A stretch of 64,000 nucleotides of DNA, taken from Sphingopyxis fribergensis. Its GTDB lineage: Bacteria > Pseudomonadota > Alphaproteobacteria > Sphingomonadales > Sphingomonadaceae. The notes under the pieces were generated by a model. The model made no database searches. It saw only the letters and a program-made list of their open reading frames with translations, and had not been told where the DNA came from. Positions within the stretch are counted from its first letter, which is position 1. Every line of letters begins with the position of its first letter. The DNA is taken from assembly GCF_000803645.1 (NCBI RefSeq), contig NZ_CP009122.1:4929585-4993584 (forward strand), read 5' to 3'. Both the position numbers and the translations under genes were made by a program. Shown here piece after piece: positions 34,052 to 41,603 of the stretch.

Positions 34052-36463
34052 TCAGAAATCCTTGCTGACCTTGATCCCGATCAGGCGCGGGCGGATGACA
34101 TTGTCATAGAAGACGCCGCCGCCCGGCGTGACGCCATCGGCGTCGCCGCAGACCGTCTCGCCGCACTGGACCGCGCTGTTGATCACGCCGCGGCTGTCGA
34201 ACAGGTTGGTCGCGAACAATTCCGCATTCCATCCCTCGCCCTTCACCCCGATGCTGACATCGGCGGTCGTATAGGCTTTGAAATCGCCGACAATGTCATT
34301 TTCGAGGGTGCGGAGGTCCGAGCGCCTTTTGCCGATATGGTTGACCGCGAACTGGACATGCCCGTCCACACCGCCGATCGGGAATTCATAGCGCGCGACG
34401 GCATTGCCCTTGAACTTCGCGGTGACCGGCAGGCGCGAACCCGACGGGGCTAGCAGGCTGTTGTCCGTTGTCGTGCAATCAAAGGCGGCGTTGGCGATGG
34501 CGCAGAAATCGCGGCGGATCGTCGCATCATTGTAGCTACCCCCCATGCCGAGCGAGAAGCCGCCCGAACGATAGCTGACGTCGGCCTCGATGCCGCGGAT
34601 GCGTGCGATGCCCGCGTTGCGCACTTCGCTAAGGCCATTGGCGCCGAGGAAGGACAGCTGGATGTTCTTCCAATCCTCCTGATAGACGGCGCCGTTGAAG
34701 CGGACCGGGCCAAAGCTGGTCTTCCACCCCAATTCATAATTGTCGAGCGTGTCGGAGCCATAGGGCGGCAGCGAGCCACGCCGGTTGATGCCCCCGGGAC
34801 GGAAGCCGCGTGACCATGTCGCATACATCATCACATCGTCGGTGAACTTGTACGTCAAGTTGAGCTTGTGGATGAAGTCGGTTTTCTTCGTCCGTTTGTC
34901 GAGGTTGGTGCACGGCGATCCGTCGACGACCGCCGGCCCCTGGCACGCATAGACCGAATTGCTGCTGTAACCGGGGTTGTTATAGCCGAAGAAGCCTACG
35001 AGGCTGTTGTCGAACTTGTAGAGGCGGCCGCCGCCCGTCAGCGTCAGCTTGTCAGTGATGTCGAAGCTGAGCTCGCCGAACGCCGCATAGTCACGGTCGA
35101 CGCGCAGCTGCTTGGTCAGCCAGATATTGTCGACGGTGCCCGGCACTTGCAGGTCGTCCGACAGGTTATCAATGATATAATGTTGTTCGATGTTGTGCGA
35201 CTGGCGCTGGTAGAACAGCCCGCCGATGAAGCGGATGCGCGCGTCGGCGGGCGAGGCGACGCGGATTTCGCCGAAGTTGCGGCGATAGCGGTCGATGCCC
35301 TCGATATATTGGTTCGGGCTGATCTGGTCGCCGGCATTGTCGTAAAGATAGACGGCCGACCCAAAGAGCGCGTCATAGAAATAGGCATAGTCCGAATAAT
35401 CGCTGTCGGTCAGCGTCTTGCGGCGCAAATGGCCGCCGGTGACGGTCAGATCCCAGTTGCCGATCTTGCCCTCGATCGTCAGCGCAGCCTGGATCCATTT
35501 GTCGTCGCTGCGTTCGGGGTTGTATTGCACCGTCTGCAGGCTGCGCGTCACCGCGGACGAGCGTTCTTGGGCAAAACTGCCATTCGCTTTCTGAATCTGT
35601 CCCATCAATGTCGGGCGGAGCGTCCAGTCGTCGTCGAGTTCGATGCCGAGTGCGAGGCGCGCGCCATAGGTGTCGACGCTGTTATAGTCCTTCTCGACGA
35701 AATCCGCATTGTTCTGCGTGATGTCGTCACCGGGCAGGTCGACGAGATCGTCACCGACATATTGCTTGATCGGGTAGGTTCGCGTTCCCGCGATATTGTC
35801 GATATAGCCCGCGTCGTGGCGGTACCAGCCGACGAGGCGCAGCGCCGCGCGGTCGCTGATCCGGGCATTGATAAAGCCTTCAGCGACGCCGCCGATGCCG
35901 CCGCGCGTCACGCTGTTGAGTTCGAGTCCCACCGAGCCATAGGTGCCGCTGGTATCGGGCTTGTTGGTGACGAGCTTGATCGTCCCGGCCATCGAGCTGG
36001 CGCCATAAAGCGTGCCCTGCGGTCCCGCGAGCGCCTCAACGCGCGCGAAGTCATAGGTATGGATGTCGAGCGCGCCCTGGATGGTCGTGATCGGCATTTC
36101 GTCGAGATAGGTGCCGACCGTCGGCAGCGAGGTCGAGTGGTTCGCGTTCTCGCCCGACGCGACGCCGCGGAAATAGACCTGGCTGAATCCCGGCGCGAGC
36201 GTCTGGATCGTCACCGACGGCAGGAATTTGACGACGTCCTGGAATTCCTTGACCTGCAGTTCCTGGAGCCGCTCGTTCCCAATCGCGGTGATCGCCAGCG
36301 GGACATCCTGCAAATTTTCTTCGCGCTTCGACGCGGTGACGACGATGTCGCGATCGTCGTCGCTATTGTTTTGCTGGGCCAGCGCGGTTCCCGACGTGCA
36401 CAGGATCGTGCTGCCGAGCAGGAACGCACCGCTTTTGGTCAATACTGCCGATAGTTTCCGCAT
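34052..36463 (-). CDS. TonB-dependent receptor
   Basis: Outer-membrane transporter of 803 residues. Signal peptide ending TALAQQ, TonB box-like DRDIVVTASKREENLQDVPLAITA, plug segments LAPGFSQVYFRGVASGEN and RVEALAGPQGTLYGASSMAGTIKLVTNKP, and barrel ending LIGIKVSKDF. This N-terminal pattern is typical of the large sphingomonad receptor family linked to degradation clusters. ATG 36463 has an AGGGGGG site close upstream; a TTG further up would put extra residues before the signal peptide. It lies just upstream of the APC permease, so outer- and inner-membrane uptake may be matched. Substrate unknown. Confidence 0.92.
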   Translation of the reverse strand: MRKLSAVLTKSGAFLLGSTILCTSGTALAQQNNSDDDRDIVVTASKREENLQDVPLAITAIGNERLQELQVKEFQDVVKFLPSVTIQTLAPGFSQVYFRGVASGENANHSTSLPTVGTYLDEMPITTIQGALDIHTYDFARVEALAGPQGTLYGASSMAGTIKLVTNKPDTSGTYGSVGLELNSVTRGGIGGVAEGFINARISDRAALRLVGWYRHDAGYIDNIAGTRTYPIKQYVGDDLVDLPGDDITQNNADFVEKDYNSVDTYGARLALGIELDDDWTLRPTLMGQIQKANGSFAQERSSAVTRSLQTVQYNPERSDDKWIQAALTIEGKIGNWDLTVTGGHLRRKTLTDSDYSDYAYFYDALFGSAVYLYDNAGDQISPNQYIEGIDRYRRNFGEIRVASPADARIRFIGGLFYQRQSHNIEQHYIIDNLSDDLQVPGTVDNIWLTKQLRVDRDYAAFGELSFDITDKLTLTGGGRLYKFDNSLVGFFGYNNPGYSSNSVYACQGPAVVDGSPCTNLDKRTKKTDFIHKLNLTYKFTDDVMMYATWSRGFRPGGINRRGSLPPYGSDTLDNYELGWKTSFGPVRFNGAVYQEDWKNIQLSFLGANGLSEVRNAGIARIRGIEADVSYRSGGFSLGMGGSYNDATIRRDFCAIANAAFDCTTTDNSLLAPSGSRLPVTAKFKGNAVARYEFPIGGVDGHVQFAVNHIGKRRSDLRTLENDIVGDFKAYTTADVSIGVKGEGWNAELFATNLFDSRGVINSAVQCGETVCGDADGVTPGGGVFYDNVIRPRLIGIKVSKDF

Positions 36464-36602
36464 GGAGCCCCCCTCGATGACAGTGATATGACGCGAGCAT
36501 GACGCGGCGCAGCGCAAGCGCAAGCATTGTTGTGCAGTGCAGCGGTTGTTGGTCGAAAATGTCGTCTGCTGTTGCCTAAAGGCAACGATTTGTCGCGCGA
36601 GA

Positions 36603-38417
36603 CTATTCGAATTCGGCGGGAATGGCGGGATATGCGCCCAGCACCGGGCCGAGCGCCTTTTTCAGCGGATCTAGCCATATTTCATAGGGCTGCCATTGCC
36701 CGACGCCGTCGCGGTTGATCGGGCGACGGACCTGTTCGCTCGATGCTGTGCGGACCGCGCGCGCGTTGGCGTGAAAGGTCAAACACGCCTCCTCGAACGG
36801 CTGGTCCAGATAGGTGAGCATCGCGCGCACTTCGGCTTCGGGATCGTCGAGCAGCGCCTCGTGGATCACGCGGTGAACGCCTCCCGGCTGCACCGCGTCG
36901 ACATGCGCCATCAGCCGCACATAATCGCAGTAATAGCCGCCGACGTCGGCAAGGCCGTAGCTGAACGCCTGTCCCTTCGCATAATGCTGGCGAAAGTTCG
37001 AAAAGCAGCAGTCGAGTGGGTGGCGCCGCGCGTCGATGATCCTGGCATTCGGTAGGATCAGGCGGATGAAGGCGGTGTAGAGCCAGTTGTTCGGTAGCTT
37101 GTCGATATAGAAGGGCTTGTCGGTCTTGCGCTGCACCGCAGTGCGCTGGAGAAACGCCGCGCCCAGTTCGGCGAGTTGCCCGTTCGGCGTCTCGGTCAGC
37201 GCCTCGATCCAGCGACGGCCATCGTCATATGTCTCGCGGCCAAGGCCGAGCGCGAGCGCGGGGATGTCGGGCAGTTCCATCGTGCCCTCGATCGCCGAAT
37301 GGCAGCTGAGAATCTGTTCGATCAGCGTCGATCCCGCGCGCGGCATGCCGAGGATGAAGATCGGATCGGGAGTGGGGTCGCCAGCGCCCGCGCGCGCGGC
37401 GAAGAATTCGGGGGTGCAGGCGGCGATGATCGCGTCGACCGCGGCGCTCGTCTCGGCGGCGCGATAGCCGAGCTGCGCGGACCGGATCGCGTTGCCGGCA
37501 GCATAGTGGCGAAATGCCGACTCATGTTCGGCGACGTCGTCATAGGCTTTGCCGAGCGCGAAATGCAGGTGCAGTCGGTCGTCGGCGCGCGCCTCGGCAT
37601 CGGGTTCGGCCGCAACCAGCGCCGCCTCCATCGCCGCGCGGTCGTTCGCATCGAAACGGATCGTCTTGAGATTGGCGAGACTCCACCAGATTTCGCCAAG
37701 CCCCGGATCGGCGGCAAGCGCGCGACGATAGGCGGCGACACTGTCGTCCTGCCGCCCGACGGTCTTGAGCATATGGCCATGGCTCATCCACAGCTTGGCA
37801 TGATCGGGGAAGCGGCGCGTCAGTTCTTCGTAAAGCGCGAGCGCCTCGTCATAACCGCCGATGCGGCCAAGCGCGGCGGCGCGTAAATTCGCGTGCGCCG
37901 GATTGTCGGGATCGCCATTGAGCACCGCATCGAGCGTCTCGGCGGCTTCGGCGAAGCGGTTCTGCTTGTAATAGACGGTGGCAAGATTGGCACGCGCCGC
38001 GCCGAACCCCGGCGCGAGTTGCAATGCGCGCGACAGTAGTTTTTCGGCATCCTCATATCGCCCGATGCGCCCCGCGACCTCGGCGAGCATGCGGATTGCG
38101 GCGACGTCGGTCGCATCTTCGCGTAGCCGCTGGCGTAGCGCGCCCTCGGCGTCGGGCAGCCGGTCTTCGGCGAGCGCGAGCGCGGCGTCGACCATCGCCG
38201 CGTCATGGATCGTTGCGCCCACCGCGGCGAGCGACGCCGCTTGTGCTTCCTCCTCGCGGTTCAGCGCGCGGAGGGCGTGCGCGGCGAGGCGGTGCGCCGC
38301 GGCTGATGTCGGCACCTCGTCGATGATTGCCTGTGCCTGCGCGAGCGCGGCGCCGGGTTGTCCGCTCAGAAGCTGCCGGGCGTTGGCCAGCGCCTGATCG
38401 AGCGTGACGGTCGCCAA
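36603..38417 (-). CDS. TPR-repeat sulfotransferase family protein
   Basis: The 604-residue protein has about seven tetratricopeptide repeats in residues 1-290 (for example YEDAEKLLSRALQLAPGFGAARANLATVYYKQNRFAEAAETLDAVL). A sulfotransferase-like domain follows, with PIFILGMPRAGSTLIEQILSCH as the PAPS 5'-phosphosulfate loop and RIIDARRHPLDCCFSNFRQ as the 3'-phosphate site. This family is common in alphaproteobacteria; acceptors are unknown. The apparent start is TTG 38417 with GGGAG very close upstream. It lies 10 nt behind the DsbA-like gene, so the two are likely co-transcribed. Confidence 0.87.
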   Translation of the reverse strand: MATVTLDQALANARQLLSGQPGAALAQAQAIIDEVPTSAAAHRLAAHALRALNREEEAQAASLAAVGATIHDAAMVDAALALAEDRLPDAEGALRQRLREDATDVAAIRMLAEVAGRIGRYEDAEKLLSRALQLAPGFGAARANLATVYYKQNRFAEAAETLDAVLNGDPDNPAHANLRAAALGRIGGYDEALALYEELTRRFPDHAKLWMSHGHMLKTVGRQDDSVAAYRRALAADPGLGEIWWSLANLKTIRFDANDRAAMEAALVAAEPDAEARADDRLHLHFALGKAYDDVAEHESAFRHYAAGNAIRSAQLGYRAAETSAAVDAIIAACTPEFFAARAGAGDPTPDPIFILGMPRAGSTLIEQILSCHSAIEGTMELPDIPALALGLGRETYDDGRRWIEALTETPNGQLAELGAAFLQRTAVQRKTDKPFYIDKLPNNWLYTAFIRLILPNARIIDARRHPLDCCFSNFRQHYAKGQAFSYGLADVGGYYCDYVRLMAHVDAVQPGGVHRVIHEALLDDPEAEVRAMLTYLDQPFEEACLTFHANARAVRTASSEQVRRPINRDGVGQWQPYEIWLDPLKKALGPVLGAYPAIPAEFE

Positions 38418-38427
38418 ACTCCCGGCC

Positions 38428-40035
38428 TCAGCTTTTCGCCGCGCGGGCCTTGGCGACGGCCTGCTTCAACCCGTCATAGCCGATCTGCCCCTGGAACAGC
38501 TGATCGCCGACGATCCAGGTCGGGGTGGCATTGAGCTGCAGCTGGGTCGCGATCGCGAGGTTGCTGTCGAGCTCGCGCTGGAACAGCGCCTCGTTCGCGG
38601 TCGCATCGGCGGTGCCGTCGGTGACGACGCCGACCTTGGCGGCGGCGGCGGCGATCGCCGCCTTGTCGAGCGACCCGCTCGCGAACATCGCGTGATGGAA
38701 GGCATCATATTTGCCCTGCCGCGCCGCGGCGAGCGCCATGATCGCGGCATCGCGGCTCTGCGGCGCGATGATCGGCAGCTCGCGGAACACGACTTTCAGC
38801 CTTTTGTCCTCGCGGATCAGCCGGTCGACGTCGGGTACGCTCGCGCGGCAGAAGCCGCAGGCATAGTCGGTGAACACCACCAAAGTGACATCGCCGTCGG
38901 CATTGCCCGCCCACGCACCGGCATAGGGTTTTTCGAGCGCGGGGCGGATCGCGTCGATCGCCTTGGCAATTTCGCCGTTACGCTGCGCTTCGAGCGCCTC
39001 GGGAATAATCTGGGGGTTCGCCTTGATATAATCGGCGACGATCGTCTCGACCTCGCTCTTGCTCATTCCGCCGCCAAAGCGGCCGCCGAGCCAGAAGGCG
39101 ACTGCAAGCAGGAGAATCCCGCCCGCAGCCAAGGCCCATGGGCGCCTCAAAACGCCATCCATTTCCGTCCCCCTCATGTGCGGCAGCCGCTGCGCAGGCA
39201 TCGCTTTGGCGCTCGTCGCCTTCTTCGCTGTCGGCGAGACCGGCGAACGGTCGTCGCCTTCCATCGCGCTTGCCGCGCCGGTCGGCGTGGGCTTCGCGAC
39301 TGCCGGAATCGCAGAGTCTCCCGCAAACAGCGGCAGATCGGGCGCGGCGGGCGCGCTCGCCAGCGCGGCGGCGGCCTCCTCGCGCGCGAGCAATTGTTCG
39401 AGGCCCGAAGGAGGCGGCGCCGGTTCCTCGCGCGGTGCGGGGCGCAGCTTGCTTGCAGCGTCGCCGATGCCGTCACGAAGGCTTTCGCCGCTCGCCTTGG
39501 CAATGTCGACGACGCCCGCCTTGGTCTTGCCCGCGACCTCGCCGAGCCCGCGCCCGGCTTCGCTCGACAGTCTGGCGACCTTGTCGCCGAGCGCCATTTT
39601 CTCCCACGCCTCGCCGCTCGCCTTCGCGGCGGCGCGGCCGGCTTGCGCCGACCCCCGTCCCGCCGCGCGTGCGGCGCGCGCCGTGACCGCACCGGTCTTC
39701 GCGGCCAATTCGCGCGAGCGGCGCGGGATTTCCATCGCCTCGACGCGCGCAGGGATGTCGGCGCGCTCGCCGACGCGGATTGTCCAGTCGGCAAAGGCCT
39801 CGGCGCCGTCTCGAATCCGGTCCCACAGATTTGCGGCGCCGGCCTTGATCGCTTCGGGTTTTACCAGCGGATCGCGCGGCTTTTCGAGGGCGCTGTAACG
39901 CGCGAGGTCGATGCCGACCGGCGGCTCGTCCTTTGGCTTGGCCAATCCTTCGTCATGTGCCGGCGCGCCGCCCGTCGGCGTCGGCGCGGGGTCGCGTAGC
40001 CACGGCTGGTAATAATCGTCTTTCTTGTCGGTCAC
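38428..40035 (-). CDS. DsbA-family thiol oxidoreductase with long N-terminal cytoplasmic extension
   Basis: The 535-residue product has three parts: an Ala/Lys/Glu-rich, low-complexity segment (1-290), a single membrane helix (about 298-317), and a periplasmic DsbA/thioredoxin domain with active site CGFC (393-396), preceded by GDVTLVVFTDYA. The cis-proline region is ATPTWIVG. Related DsbA proteins begin near the membrane helix. An internal ATG at 39162 (residue 292) has AGGGGG about 8 nt upstream and may start a shorter form. The extension has no recognisable domain; residues 105-200 look helical with regularly spaced Ala/Lys/Arg. The oxidoreductase may be a disulfide isomerase-like (ScsC/BdbD group) enzyme. 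Confidence 0.85.
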   Translation of the reverse strand: MTDKKDDYYQPWLRDPAPTPTGGAPAHDEGLAKPKDEPPVGIDLARYSALEKPRDPLVKPEAIKAGAANLWDRIRDGAEAFADWTIRVGERADIPARVEAMEIPRRSRELAAKTGAVTARAARAAGRGSAQAGRAAAKASGEAWEKMALGDKVARLSSEAGRGLGEVAGKTKAGVVDIAKASGESLRDGIGDAASKLRPAPREEPAPPPSGLEQLLAREEAAAALASAPAAPDLPLFAGDSAIPAVAKPTPTGAASAMEGDDRSPVSPTAKKATSAKAMPAQRLPHMRGTEMDGVLRRPWALAAGGILLLAVAFWLGGRFGGGMSKSEVETIVADYIKANPQIIPEALEAQRNGEIAKAIDAIRPALEKPYAGAWAGNADGDVTLVVFTDYACGFCRASVPDVDRLIREDKRLKVVFRELPIIAPQSRDAAIMALAAARQGKYDAFHHAMFASGSLDKAAIAAAAAKVGVVTDGTADATANEALFQRELDSNLAIATQLQLNATPTWIVGDQLFQGQIGYDGLKQAVAKARAAKS

Positions 40036-40109
40036 TTATCGCCCTCGAGCATCACGGAAATGCGATGCGTCGCCCCCGTTTTCATCCGAACTAAAGCCTT
40101 CACCCGAAA

Positions 40110-41504
40110 CTAACGCCGTTTGCGCTCGCGTTCCACCTCGGCGCGAGCCACCAGCGAAATATCCTGTGCACGGATCCAGTCGGGCGAGCCCTGGGGCAAG
40201 CCCTGCATCGCCATATCGGCATTACGCAGCGCGAGCCCCGGCTGTCCACCCTCCAACTGATAACGTTCGGCCGAGGCGAGCGCGGCGCGCGCCTGATCGC
40301 CCTTGTTCGCATAGACGATACCGAGTTGATACCAAGCGAACGGATTCTGATTGTCGAGCGCGACCGCGGTCTTCAGCACCTCTTCGGCTTCGGCATAGTT
40401 CGCCGGGTCTTCGGTCGCGATCAGCGCATGGCCCAGCGTCGCGCTGATCAGCGGCTGCGCGCGCGAGTTGGTCACCGCCTTGCGCAGCGCCGGGATCGCT
40501 TCCTTCGGCCGTCCCGATTCGAGTAGCACCTGGCCTTCGAGCTCGAGGAAATAGGGATCGCTCGGGTTGGTCGCGAGCAGGCCCTCGACCTCGGTCAGGG
40601 CCTTTTGCGGATAGGCGCTCTTGTGCCAGGCATAGGCGCGGGCATAGCGCGCCGGAATGGTCGTGTTGCTTTCGGGGAATTTGCGCAGCGTGCGCTCGGG
40701 CTCGGCCATATAGCCCGACAGCTTCGCCTTGATCCGCTGGAAGCGCGCCTCGATCTTCGGATCGGCGGGCTTTTCCCACGCCGGATCGATGACATAGACT
40801 TCGCGCAGCGTCTGGATGCGATCGCCCGACATCGGGTGCGTCCGGCCATAAGCCTGATCGTCGTCCTGCTTCACGCCGTAGCGGAACTCCAGATTCTGCA
40901 ATTTCTTGAAAAAGGCGAGGCTGCCGCGACCGCTGATCCCGGCCTTCGACAGATATTGCGCACCCGCGGCGTCGGCGGTCGATTCCTGGACGCGGCTGAA
41001 CGCGAGGAATTTGCCGAGCGCGGCCTGTTGGCCCGCCATCATGATGCCCATTCCGGCTTCGCCGCCGCCCGCCGCGATCGCCGCGGCGCCTAGCAGCAGG
41101 CTGAGCAGTGATATGCCGGTCGCGGTCTTGGCGCCTTCGTTGACGCGGATTGCGTGCCCACCCATCACATGGCCGAGTTCGTGCGCCAGCACGCCCTGAA
41201 CCTCTTCGGCGCTGTCGGCGGCCTCGATCAGCCCGCTGAAGACATAGATGTCCTGGCTGCCCGCGACAAAGGCGTTGATGCTGCGGTCGCCGAGCAAATG
41301 GACGCGCACCTGTCCGGGCTTCAGCCCCGCGGCAACGAGCAGCGGGTCCATCATGTCCTGGAACAGCGCTTCGGTTTCGGCGTCGCGCAGGATCGACTGC
41401 GCCATCGAGGGGCGCACCGCGATGGCGAACATCGCAAGCAATGTCAGTGTGATACGGAAAAGCGAGCGCCAGGCGCCCGCCCCATAGGCAATTGACGGGG
41501 TCAT
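40110..41504 (-). CDS. bepA: M48 family zinc protease with TPR domain (BepA-like)
   Basis: Periplasmic protease likely involved in outer-membrane protein quality control. The 464-residue protein has a signal peptide ending PSMAQS, the zinc motif AHELGHVMGGHA near residue 115, the third ligand region ESTADAAGAQYL near 180, and a TPR-like C-terminal half (from about residue 270: ARYARAYAWHKSAYPQKALTEVEGLL and following). Start at 41504 gives MTPSIAYGAGAWRSLFRITLTLLAM; an in-frame upstream start lacks signal-peptide character. BepA in E. coli degrades stalled LptD and BAM substrates; the same role is inferred here. Confidence 0.85.
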   Translation of the reverse strand: MTPSIAYGAGAWRSLFRITLTLLAMFAIAVRPSMAQSILRDAETEALFQDMMDPLLVAAGLKPGQVRVHLLGDRSINAFVAGSQDIYVFSGLIEAADSAEEVQGVLAHELGHVMGGHAIRVNEGAKTATGISLLSLLLGAAAIAAGGGEAGMGIMMAGQQAALGKFLAFSRVQESTADAAGAQYLSKAGISGRGSLAFFKKLQNLEFRYGVKQDDDQAYGRTHPMSGDRIQTLREVYVIDPAWEKPADPKIEARFQRIKAKLSGYMAEPERTLRKFPESNTTIPARYARAYAWHKSAYPQKALTEVEGLLATNPSDPYFLELEGQVLLESGRPKEAIPALRKAVTNSRAQPLISATLGHALIATEDPANYAEAEEVLKTAVALDNQNPFAWYQLGIVYANKGDQARAALASAERYQLEGGQPGLALRNADMAMQGLPQGSPDWIRAQDISLVARAEVERERKRR

Positions 41505-41603
41505 TGCCGGGCTTCTTGCCCCGCGCGCCTGAACCTCGACTGAAGCCGGTGTGGCTTCGCCAGGATTCGGGCGCGCGGGGGCAAGCATCAGGTCAATTGC
41601 CGA

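Noticed and set aside
34868..36454. Long plus-strand open frame over the second TonB receptor
   Set aside because: Antisense shadow of a receptor with clear plug and barrel motifs.
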